Shown: positions 1 through 7,138 of the stretch, piece after piece | Layout of the letters: each line of letters opens with the position of its first letter | Numbering within the stretch: the first letter of the stretch is position 1 | Assembly (NCBI GenBank): GCA_022709465.1 | Contig: JAKLIT010000065.1 | Span: 1 to 7,138, forward strand | Origin: Candidatus Omnitrophota bacterium | GTDB taxonomy: Bacteria > Omnitrophota > Koll11 > Pluralincolimonadales > Pluralincolimonadaceae | Length of the DNA stretch: 7,138 nucleotides | Reading direction: 5' to 3' | Made by a program: the position numbers and the translations under genes | The notes under the pieces: model-generated | What the model was told of the DNA's origin: nothing | Seen by the model: only the letters and a program-made list of their open reading frames with translations | The model's database searches: none

Positions 1-1253
<1,253 letters not shown>

Positions 1254-1254
1254 A

Positions 1255-2955
1255 ATGGCTTTAAGGCTCGGGGATATACTTGTAGAAAAGAAGATCATAA
1301 CCGTCTACGAGCTGGAGCAGGCGGTCAAGGAGCAGCAGAAGACGAAGGAACCCCTCGGCTCCGTGCTCGTGAGGATGGGTTTCATATCGGAAAGGCAGCT
1401 CCTGCAGATACTCGCCGAGCAGCAGGGCATATCCTTCGTCGAGTTCAAGGACATCAGGATAGACGAGAAGGCCGTCAAGAGCGTGCCCGCGAAGTTCGCG
1501 GTCCATTACAAGGTCATGCCTATAGCGATAGACGGCCACCTATTGACGATAGCCACGTCGAACCCGTTCGACATGTGGCCGGTCGACGACCTCGAGACGA
1601 ACCTCGGCTTCCGCGTGGAGCGAGTGCTCTCGTCGTCATCCGACATCCTCGAGATGATACGCAAGTACTACGGCGTAGGCGCCGACACGATAGAAAAGAT
1701 CCTCGCCGAAGACACAAAGGAGGGCCGGGAGGAACAGGCGCAGCCGGAGAAGGTAGAGGACCTCACGAAGATGGCGACGGACGCGTCGGTCATCAAACTG
1801 GTCAACCAGATACTCCAGCAGGCGATAAACGACAGGGCCACCGACATCCATATAGAGAGGTTCAGGGAGGACCTGCGCCTCAGGTACAGGATAGACGGCA
1901 TCCTCTATGATACGCAGATAGCGGGGGAGATAAAGTACCTCTATAACGCGATAATATCGAGGATTAAGATAATGTCGGGGCTCAACATAATCGAGCGCCG
2001 CATCCCGCAGGACGGCCGCGCGAAGGTAAAGATAGGCAGCGAGGAATACGACCTGCGCATCTCGATACTGCCGACGCTCTACGGCGAGAATATCGTCATA
2101 AGGATATTGCCGACGACGATGCTTTTCAACATATCGCAATTGGGCCTCTCGAAACAGTATCTCGAGATATTCGAGCAGCTGCTTAAGAAATCGCACGGCA
2201 TCGTTTTCCTGACCGGCCCGACGGGAAGCGGGAAGACGACAACGCTCTACGCGTGCCTGAGCATGCTTAACACGCGCGAGCGCAAGATAATCACGATAGA
2301 AGACCCGATAGAATACGAGCTCAACGGCATCTCGCAGCTGCAGATAAAGCCGTCTATAGGGTTCACTTTCGCTACGGCGCTGCGCAGCGTGCTGCGCCAT
2401 GACCCGAACATAATAATGGTCGGCGAGGTCAGGGACCTGGAGGCGGCCGAGATAACGATACAGACCGCGTTGACCGGGCACCTCGTTTTCTCGACCCTGC
2501 ACACTAACGACGCGGCTACCGGCGCCACGCGCCTCATCGACATAGGCATAGAGCCGTACCTTGTCGCGTCGTCGGTAGAAGCGTTCATCGCGCAGAGGCT
2601 CGTGCGCGTCATCTGCGAACACTGCAAGACGGACGTCACGGGGCAGTCGCAGGACGCGGTCAAGAGCATAGAGAGGGACCTGAAGATGGACCGCAAGGAT
2701 ATTAAGGTATACAGGGGCAAAGGGTGCAAGGCGTGCAACCTGACGGGCTATATGGGCAGGACCGCAATATACGAGATCCTTCTGGTCAAAGACGAGGTCC
2801 GGGGGCTGATAAACCAGAAGGCGTCCTCCGATATAATAAGGAAGAAGGCGATCGAGCTCGGCATGAACACGCTGAAGCAGGACGGATGGGCGAAGGTCAT
2901 AGGGGGAGTGACGACACCCGAAGAGGTGCTCAGGGTCACGCATTTGGAGGATTGA
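1255..2955 (+). CDS. gspE: Type II secretion / type IV pilus assembly ATPase GspE (PilB family)
   Basis: Cytoplasmic hexameric secretion ATPase that powers pseudopilus assembly; 566 residues, normal for the family. Residues 1-56 carry two tandem 24-residue MshEN-type motifs, followed by the rest of the GspE N-terminal domain to about 150. The ATPase core shows the Asp box DIHIER (197-202), Walker A GPTGSGKT (321-328, Lys327), Walker B with GEVRD (390-394, Glu391 the likely catalytic base) and the His box with His409 and His416. A tetracysteine zinc module follows: C454xxC457 and C491xxC494. The ATG at 1255 has a GGAGG at 1244-1248, inside the end of the preceding gene, at 6-base spacing. The stop is three bases before gspF. 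PilB and GspE are close relatives; the neighbouring GspG and GspK pseudopilins favour GspE. Confidence 0.95.
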   Translation: MALRLGDILVEKKIITVYELEQAVKEQQKTKEPLGSVLVRMGFISERQLLQILAEQQGISFVEFKDIRIDEKAVKSVPAKFAVHYKVMPIAIDGHLLTIATSNPFDMWPVDDLETNLGFRVERVLSSSSDILEMIRKYYGVGADTIEKILAEDTKEGREEQAQPEKVEDLTKMATDASVIKLVNQILQQAINDRATDIHIERFREDLRLRYRIDGILYDTQIAGEIKYLYNAIISRIKIMSGLNIIERRIPQDGRAKVKIGSEEYDLRISILPTLYGENIVIRILPTTMLFNISQLGLSKQYLEIFEQLLKKSHGIVFLTGPTGSGKTTTLYACLSMLNTRERKIITIEDPIEYELNGISQLQIKPSIGFTFATALRSVLRHDPNIIMVGEVRDLEAAEITIQTALTGHLVFSTLHTNDAATGATRLIDIGIEPYLVASSVEAFIAQRLVRVICEHCKTDVTGQSQDAVKSIERDLKMDRKDIKVYRGKGCKACNLTGYMGRTAIYEILLVKDEVRGLINQKASSDIIRKKAIELGMNTLKQDGWAKVIGGVTTPEEVLRVTHLED

Positions 2956-2958
2956 CGC

Positions 2959-4221
2959 ATGCCATTCTATACGTATAAAGCTAAGAGCGGGCCCGACAAG
3001 GTACTCAGCGGGGAGATAGAAGCCGCCTCGCAGGATGCCGCCGTCGAGAAACTGGTCGAGAAAGGCCTGACACCCGTCAGCATAGTAGAAGCATATGCCG
3101 CCGATGCGGCATCACCAATTAGCGGCCGTCCCGGTGGACGTTCTGCAGCATACGGAGCAGAACGCCCACGCCTTTCACTTTCGATCAATGCCGCCTCCGG
3201 CGATATCGACATCTTCACGCGCCAGATAGCCAGTTTGATAAGAGCCGGAGTGCCTGTCCTGCGCGCGCTCTCGATCATCGTTTCGCAGACCGAGAGCAAA
3301 CCACTGAAGGCCGTCGTAGACGACCTTAGCGCGCAGATCAGGGACGGCCGCATGCTCTCCGAGTCCATGGCGAAATACCCGCGCGTATTCAACGGGCTGT
3401 ATATCAGCATGATAAAGGCGGGCGAGAAGGGCGGGGCGCTTGACGAGGTCCTCTACCGGCTCGCCGACTACCGCGAAAAGGAAGACGAGCTCAGGCGCAA
3501 GATACAGGCGGCCGCTGCCTATCCGCTGTTCGTGATGGCGGTCGGCGTCGTCTCTGTATTCGTGATGCTGACGTTCTTCCTGCCGAAACTCATGGCGATA
3601 TTCACCGACATGTCGCAGCTGCCCCTGCCGACGCGGATGCTGAAACAGGCCAGCGATTTCATGTCCGCGAACTGGGTATGGGCCGCCATAGCCCTTGTGT
3701 TCATAGCGGCGGTCTTCTCCAGGGCGAAGCCGGGCGGGAAGAAGAAGATGGCCTTTGACGCCGTGAAACTGCACATACCTTTCATAAAGCGTTTCGTCAG
3801 GAACGTCGAGATAGCCCGGTTCTCGAGGACTCTCGGACTGCTCTTCAAGAACGGCATCTCGGTTCACGAGAGCTTACAGCTCGCGGCTGAGACGCTCGAT
3901 AACGAGCTGCTGAAGTTACAGCTGGAATCGGCCCGCAATGACATGCTCAACAGGGGCCAGACGCTCTCCGCGAGTTTGAAGAAGATAAATCTCTTTCCCG
4001 TGTTCGCGGTGAACATGATAGCCGTCGGCGAGGAGAGCGGAAAGCTTGATGAGTCGCTCGCCGAGATAGCGAACGTATATGAAAGGGAAGTAGAGCAATC
4101 GATAAAGATAATGACCGCCCTGCTCGAACCAATGCTCATACTCGCGGTCGGCGCGGTCGTCGGGTTCATAGTATTTGCGATGCTCCTTCCGATATTCAGC
4201 ATCGGATTGGGCGCAAAATAG
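2959..4221 (+). CDS. gspF: Type II secretion inner-membrane platform protein GspF (PilC family)
   Basis: Polytopic inner-membrane protein thought to sit at the base of the T2SS and couple GspE to pseudopilin extraction; 420 residues, normal length. It has the duplicated T2SSF architecture: a first repeat at about 84-210 and a second at about 285-412, each with a G-E-x-x-G-x-L-D type signature (GEKGGALDE at 155-163, GEESGKLDE at 357-365). Three hydrophobic segments are visible, at about 188-212, 239-253 and 391-414. The N-terminal MPFYTYKAKS is typical of the family. The ATG at 2959 has a GGAGG at 2946-2950 at 8-base spacing, overlapping the end of gspE. A linker at residues 46-80, rich in Ala, Gly, Ser and Arg, joins the N-terminal domain to the first repeat. 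It uses codons (GCA, TCA, CCA, CGT, CTT) unlike the surrounding genes. Confidence 0.95.
   Translation: MPFYTYKAKSGPDKVLSGEIEAASQDAAVEKLVEKGLTPVSIVEAYAADAASPISGRPGGRSAAYGAERPRLSLSINAASGDIDIFTRQIASLIRAGVPVLRALSIIVSQTESKPLKAVVDDLSAQIRDGRMLSESMAKYPRVFNGLYISMIKAGEKGGALDEVLYRLADYREKEDELRRKIQAAAAYPLFVMAVGVVSVFVMLTFFLPKLMAIFTDMSQLPLPTRMLKQASDFMSANWVWAAIALVFIAAVFSRAKPGGKKKMAFDAVKLHIPFIKRFVRNVEIARFSRTLGLLFKNGISVHESLQLAAETLDNELLKLQLESARNDMLNRGQTLSASLKKINLFPVFAVNMIAVGEESGKLDESLAEIANVYEREVEQSIKIMTALLEPMLILAVGAVVGFIVFAMLLPIFSIGLGAK
3095..3112 (+). repeat. Small inverted repeat in the gspF linker (7-bp stem, 4-base loop)
   Basis: ATGCCGC at 3095-3101 is complementary to GCGGCAT at 3106-3112, with CGAT between. 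It lies in the codon-anomalous linker of gspF. A repeat this short can occur by chance in 7 kb, so it is recorded as structure only; no function is claimed. Confidence 0.35.
3139..3164 (+). repeat. Small inverted repeat in the gspF linker (8-bp stem, 10-base loop)
   Basis: CGTTCTGC at 3139-3146 pairs with GCAGAACG at 3157-3164 around a 10-base loop. It sits 27 bases after the previous inverted repeat, in the same linker. There is no U-tract after it and it lies inside a reading frame, so it is not a terminator. About one such repeat would be expected by chance in a window this size. Confidence 0.35.
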
Positions 4222-4226
4222 GGAGG
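4222..4226 (+). promoter_or_regulatory. Ribosome binding site fixing the gspG start
   Basis: GGAGG lies five bases before the ATG at 4232, directly after the gspF stop codon. It settles the gspG start at 4232 rather than an in-frame ATG at 4175 inside gspF. The choice also gives the expected short prepilin leader. Confidence 0.85.
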
Positions 4227-4231
4227 ATAAA

Positions 4232-4642
4232 ATGAGAAGAGGTTTCACGCTTATCGAGATAATGATAGTGGTAATAATAATCGCGGCGCTGGCCTCGATG
4301 GTCGTGCCGCGCCTGACGGGGCGCACGGAACAGGCGAGGGTATCCATCGCCGAGGCGGACGTCGGCTCGAACATAGCCACCGCGTTAAAACTTTACGAGC
4401 TCGATAACGGCAACTATCCGACGACGGAACAGGGCCTCAACGCCTTGCTTTCGAAGCCGTCCTCGAGCCCGGTCCCTAACAACTGGAACGGGCCGTATCT
4501 CGAGAAGAAGCCGATAGACCCGTGGAAATACGAGTACGAGTACAAATGCCCAGGCGTACATAATCCGTCCGGATACGACCTCTGGTCGAAAGGCAAGGAC
4601 GGGCAGGACAATACCGGCGATGATGTCAATAACTGGAAATAA
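4232..4642 (+). CDS. gspG: Major pseudopilin GspG
   Basis: Main subunit of the periplasmic pseudopilus; 136 residues as precursor. The type III signal is very short: MRRG followed by FTLIE, so the prepilin peptidase would cut after Gly4 and methylate Phe5, with the conserved Glu at +5 (Glu9). A hydrophobic helix follows (about 5-27). The body shows family GspG motifs: NGNYPTTEQGLNAL, then WNGPYL and a D-P-W turn. The C-terminal loop has Asp123, Asp126, Asp130 and Asp131 around GKDGQD and GDD, matching the calcium-binding loop of known GspG proteins. One cysteine is present (Cys106). The gene starts 10 bases after gspF and its 3' end overlaps gspI. Type IV pilins lack this C-terminal aspartate loop, which is why I call T2SS rather than a pilus. 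Confidence 0.95.
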   Translation: MRRGFTLIEIMIVVIIIAALASMVVPRLTGRTEQARVSIAEADVGSNIATALKLYELDNGNYPTTEQGLNALLSKPSSSPVPNNWNGPYLEKKPIDPWKYEYEYKCPGVHNPSGYDLWSKGKDGQDNTGDDVNNWK

Positions 4643-4997
4643 GGGTTTCACGCTGATAGAAGTGCTTGTCGCGGTCGTGATATTCGCGGCCGGTATAATT
4701 GCCGTGAGCAGGGCCTACGTCGTATCGGCGGACGCGCTCGGCATAGGCCGCGAGAGCGCGCAGGCGCTCTGCCTGCTCAAGCAGAAGATGTCCGAACTCG
4801 AGTTCTCCTCGATAGCGGACGACGGGCTCGCTATAGGCGTATCGTCGGGAACGTTTGACGAAGACGACGCGGCCTACGAATGGAACAGCGAGGTAAAAAC
4901 AGCCGCCTTAAAGCTTAACGAATTGGGCGTCGATGTGCGCAAGACGGGGAGCCGGAGGCATTTTACGCTGGCGACATATGTCGATGAAAAAAAATAG
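4620..4997 (+). CDS. gspI: Minor pseudopilin GspI
   Basis: Predicted minor pseudopilin that would join GspJ and GspK at the pseudopilus tip; 125 residues, typical size. The precursor leader is nine residues ending NKG, then FTLIEVLVAVVIF with Glu at +5, followed by the helix. The stretch ALCLLKQKMSELE after the helix resembles the GspI signature around A-x-x-x-A-x-x-x-M-x-E-L. It starts within gspG, overlapping by 23 bases. An ATG at 4623 is an equally possible start, giving an eight-residue leader. Only a weak AGGA (4605-4608) precedes it, so translation probably depends on ribosomes finishing gspG. The assignment to GspI rather than GspH rests on size, the motif and its place before gspJ and gspK. 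Confidence 0.85.
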   Translation: MMSITGNKGFTLIEVLVAVVIFAAGIIAVSRAYVVSADALGIGRESAQALCLLKQKMSELEFSSIADDGLAIGVSSGTFDEDDAAYEWNSEVKTAALKLNELGVDVRKTGSRRHFTLATYVDEKK

Positions 4998-5553
4998 AGG
5001 GTTCACGGCGGTAGAGCTCATCGTGGCAATATGCATATCTTCGATGATGGCGTTCGCCGTCTATTCGTCGCTCTCCGTCGGGCTCGGCGCGTATAAACGC
5101 ATCAAGGGGTTCGCCGGCTCGCAGAATGACGCGTTGCTCGCGTTCGAGAAGATAGAAAGGGACATAAGCAACACGTTCATTATAAACGGCATAGAATTCA
5201 CCGGAAGCTCCTCGAGCGTCAGCTTCCCGGATACCTCCGGCGCGGCAGGCCCCGTCGTCAAGACGACCTATTACTTCGACGCGGAGACGGGCAACCTTAT
5301 AAGGCAGGAGCAGGTATACGCAGCGGCCATAAAAAGATCGGAAAGCGAGGGGATAACGAGCGTCGATCTCTCCCCGCTTAAAGAGCTGAAATTCGAATAT
5401 TGCCGTTACGATGATGAGAAAGAGGCCTGCGAGTGGAAAGATAAATGGTCCGGCGCGGAGCCGCCGATAGCCGTGAGGGTCGAAGCGGCCTTCGATTCGG
5501 GCGGAAAAACAGTAAAGGTTAAGAGGATTGTCCTCATACCGGTCTCGTTATAA
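4984..5553 (+). CDS. gspJ: Minor pseudopilin GspJ
   Basis: Predicted minor pseudopilin of the tip complex; 189 residues from this start, normal for GspJ. The leader is MKKNRG, cut before FTAVE, with Glu at +5 and a hydrophobic helix. The sequence after it, including FEKIERDIS, matches the GspJ pattern in which an E-R-D follows the helix. Two cysteines near the C-terminus (YCRYDD and EACEW) could form a disulfide in the periplasm. The start is uncertain: ATG at 4978 (leader MSMKKNRG) and ATG at 4933 are also in frame. A GGAGG at 4954-4958 is too far from either near start, so coupling to gspI, which it overlaps by 14 bases, is likely. It ends inside gspK. Confidence 0.87.
   Translation: MKKNRGFTAVELIVAICISSMMAFAVYSSLSVGLGAYKRIKGFAGSQNDALLAFEKIERDISNTFIINGIEFTGSSSSVSFPDTSGAAGPVVKTTYYFDAETGNLIRQEQVYAAAIKRSESEGITSVDLSPLKELKFEYCRYDDEKEACEWKDKWSGAEPPIAVRVEAAFDSGGKTVKVKRIVLIPVSL
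5514..5518 (+). promoter_or_regulatory. Probable ribosome binding site for the TTG start of gspK
   Basis: AAAGG nine bases before the TTG at 5528, inside the 3' end of gspJ. It is weaker than the GGAGG sites upstream of gspE, gspF and gspG. There is no ATG or GTG in frame before the hydrophobic segment begins, so the TTG is the only sensible start. Confidence 0.5.
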
Positions 5554-6478
5554 GGGAAGCATACTGATATTGGTGCTCTGGACGCTCTTCATCCTCGGCG
5601 CCCTGGCCATCGCCGTGAACTCCTACGTGTGGCCCCAGCTCAATTTCGCGGGGAAGTTCAGGGACAGGGCAAAGGCGTTATACGCGGCTAAAGCCGGCGC
5701 GAAGCTGGCCATCGCGCAGGTCGTACAGGACAAGGACACCGGCTACGATTCGCTAAAAGACCCGTGGTACGCCGCATATGAAGGAGAGCTGCCGTTTACC
5801 GTCTCCGTCGAGGACGAGGAACGCAAGATAAATATAAACAAGGCGAAGCAGGACACTCTAAAGCAGATATTTATACTTACCGAAGCCGCGGACGAGCAAG
5901 CCGCGAAGGAGATAGCCGCCTCAATAATCGACTGGCGCGACGCGGACGACAAACCGCTTGAAAACGGCGCCGAAACAGGATATTATGCAGGTCAGGATCC
6001 CCCGTATCCGTGCAAGAATGCCGATTTCCAGGCCCTCGGCGAACTTCTTCAGGTGCGCGGGATGACACAGCAGATCTTTGAAGCGTCAAAGGGCTACCTT
6101 ACGGTCTACGGGCTCGGTTCCGTCAACCTCAACACATGCGGGGAGACGGTGCTGCGCGCGCTCGGAGCGAGCGAAGAGCTCGCCCGCAAGATAGTCGCTT
6201 ACCGCAAGGGTTCCGACGGCGAGGAAGGCACCGACGATGACATGGTCTTCGATAATATCTCGGGCGCTGTCGCGGCATTGAGCAAGTCCGGTAATTTCTC
6301 GTCGCAGGAACTGTCCCAGGCGGCCGCGATGATCGCCTCGGGCCCGATGACGGTCCGCTCGGATAATTTTACGGGCAGGTCGGAAGGAAAGTCCGGCGGC
6401 ATAGCCGGCGGCGTAACCTACGGCATAACGTTCACTTTTAACCGTAACGACGTAATTAAGCGGTGGAGATCGGATTGA
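5528..6478 (+). CDS. gspK: Minor pseudopilin GspK
   Basis: Largest minor pseudopilin, expected to cap the pseudopilus tip; 316 residues, normal for GspK. It starts at a TTG, with a 10-residue leader ending RYKG, then the helix SILILVLWTLFIL. Position +5 is Leu rather than Glu, which is characteristic of GspK. Family motifs follow: RKININKA (99-106), IIDWRDADDKP (133-143) with GAE at 147-149, a helical domain with ELLQVRGM, and VNLNT (199-203). Together these define the GspK fold with its inserted helical domain. Cysteines are also present. The gene overlaps gspJ by 26 bases, and its TGA stop overlaps the TTG start of the next gene. The overlapping frames and non-ATG start suggest its output is kept below that of GspG, fitting a tip subunit. 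Confidence 0.93.
   Translation: MSSYRSRYKGSILILVLWTLFILGALAIAVNSYVWPQLNFAGKFRDRAKALYAAKAGAKLAIAQVVQDKDTGYDSLKDPWYAAYEGELPFTVSVEDEERKININKAKQDTLKQIFILTEAADEQAAKEIAASIIDWRDADDKPLENGAETGYYAGQDPPYPCKNADFQALGELLQVRGMTQQIFEASKGYLTVYGLGSVNLNTCGETVLRALGASEELARKIVAYRKGSDGEEGTDDDMVFDNISGAVAALSKSGNFSSQELSQAAAMIASGPMTVRSDNFTGRSEGKSGGIAGGVTYGITFTFNRNDVIKRWRSD
6465..6469 (+). promoter_or_regulatory. Ribosome binding site fixing the TTG start of the PilM/GspL-like gene
   Basis: GGAGA inside the end of gspK, five bases before the TTG at 6475. Its spacing supports that start. The TTG shares four bases (TTGA) with the gspK stop codon, a common coupling arrangement. Confidence 0.75.
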
Positions 6479-7138
6479 GCAGTGTATCGTTCAAGAAACC
6501 CGTAACAGTCATAGAGATAGGCAACGACTGGCTCAAGATAGCCGAGAACGCGCCATCCGCGCTGGGCAGGGTGATCTCTAAGGTCAATTTGGTGAAGCTC
6601 GCGCAGATAAACGAGCCGGTAGCCGCGGCCCTCGCGCGGATATTCAAGGAGCATAGCCTCAATAAGCAGGGCGTGGTGACCTACCTTCCGCGCCACCTCG
6701 TCACCGTAAGGGTCCTCGAATTCCCGTCCACCGACCCGAAAGAGATAAACGATATGGTCGGCCTGCAGGTCACGAAGCAGACGCCGTATTCAAAGGACGA
6801 GATATACTCCTCCCATAAGATCGTCTCCTCCGACAGGGAGGGCTACACGAAGGTCATGCTTGTCATCGCGCGCCGCAGTTTGGTAAGCGAGCGCGTAGAG
6901 GCGATATTCAGCGCCGGCATGGCGGTCGAGAGGGTCGGCGTGAGCACCGAGGGCGTCTTCAACTGGTTCTCCGTCGCGTATCCTCATGAGTTCACCTCCG
7001 ACGTGCAGCGCTCGGTCGTGGTGATCGATGTCGACTCGAACTATTCCGATTTCATGGTGATGAGGGAAGGCGGGCCCGTATTCACGAGGAGTATCCTCGT
7101 CGGCGCGAACCAGCTCATGGAGGAGTTCGACAAGTGGC
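6475..7138 (+). CDS. PilM/GspL-like actin-fold assembly protein (3' partial)
   Basis: The frame is open from a TTG at 6475 to the window end, 221 residues with no stop. It lies where gspL sits in classical operons. The N-terminus PVTVIEIGNDWLKIAE is the first phosphate motif of the actin-like PilM fold. The middle segment, with RHLVTVR, EFPSTDPKEIND and KQTPYSKDEI, matches the conserved PilM core. VVVIDVDSNYSDF (181-193) followed by GGPVFTRSILVGANQL matches the second phosphate region. PilM is a cytoplasmic ring protein of type IV pili; the GspL cytoplasmic domain has the same fold and binds GspE. A GspL would have a membrane helix and periplasmic part further on, outside the window, so I cannot decide between them. 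Oddities: the usual Asp of the first motif is Glu14, and a Gly in the second motif is Asp187, which may weaken ATP binding. Confidence 0.85.
   Translation, partial: MSSVSFKKPVTVIEIGNDWLKIAENAPSALGRVISKVNLVKLAQINEPVAAALARIFKEHSLNKQGVVTYLPRHLVTVRVLEFPSTDPKEINDMVGLQVTKQTPYSKDEIYSSHKIVSSDREGYTKVMLVIARRSLVSERVEAIFSAGMAVERVGVSTEGVFNWFSVAYPHEFTSDVQRSVVVIDVDSNYSDFMVMREGGPVFTRSILVGANQLMEEFDKW

Noticed and set aside
1575..1910. Plus-strand frame of 111 codons inside gspE
   Set aside because: Arg-, Gly- and Pro-rich shifted frame of gspE, with no start signal and no family resemblance.
1636..2943. Antisense open frame of 435 codons opposite gspE
   Set aside because: GspE is unambiguous on the plus strand. 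The antisense translation is a low-complexity shadow (many RY, LY and VY runs), and I see no ribosome binding site for it.
3139..3164. Hairpin as a transcription terminator
   Set aside because: It is inside gspF, has a 10-base loop and is not followed by a T-run.
3175..3867. Antisense open frame of 230 codons opposite gspF
   Set aside because: A codon-bias shadow of GspF; the product has no membrane segments or motif and is dominated by Arg, His and Tyr.
4954..4958. GGAGG as the ribosome binding site for gspJ
   Set aside because: It lies 19 bases from ATG 4978 and 25 from ATG 4984, too far for normal initiation; it is probably coincidental within gspI.

Overview
The window is one densely packed, plus-strand gene cluster that covers almost every base. 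It starts inside an F1-ATPase beta-subunit-like gene, whose 5' end lies outside the window. It continues through six consecutive general secretory pathway (type II secretion, T2SS) genes in the classical order gspE-F-G-I-J-K. It ends inside an actin-fold PilM/GspL-like gene that occupies the usual gspL position and runs off the 3' edge.

Region by region: 1-1253 holds the beta-like ATPase. 1255-2955 is the assembly ATPase GspE and 2959-4221 the inner-membrane platform GspF. 4232-4642 is the major pseudopilin GspG. 4620-4997, 4984-5553 and 5528-6478 are the minor pseudopilins GspI, GspJ and GspK. 6475-7138 is the PilM/GspL-like protein, cut by the window end. Gaps between genes are 1, 3 and 10 bases, then every junction from gspG onward overlaps. 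I see no internal promoter, terminator, RNA gene, mobile element, CRISPR or origin, and there is no non-coding stretch worth describing. The layout suggests a single transcript with translational coupling.

How the parts should work together, from family knowledge: GspE hydrolyses ATP in the cytoplasm. The GspF platform and the GspL/PilM-like linker pass this work to the pseudopilins. GspG forms the main pseudopilus shaft and GspI, J and K the tip. The outer-membrane secretin (gspD), gspC, gspM and the prepilin peptidase are not in the window, and no gspH lies between gspG and gspI.

Organism: the sequence is GC-rich, yet isoleucine is mostly encoded by ATA and AGG arginine codons are common. 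With the T2SS/PilM mixture, this suggests an uncultured diderm bacterium. Omnitrophota-like candidate phyla would fit, but this is a guess from style, not a demonstrated assignment.

Most of the window is a recognisable T2SS operon rather than a new system. The points that deserve a second look are the divergent F1-beta-like ATPase joined to gspE, the near-complete tandem MshEN motifs (possible cyclic-di-GMP sensor) at the GspE N-terminus, the altered nucleotide-site motifs of the PilM/GspL-like protein, and a codon-anomalous, hairpin-rich linker inside gspF.
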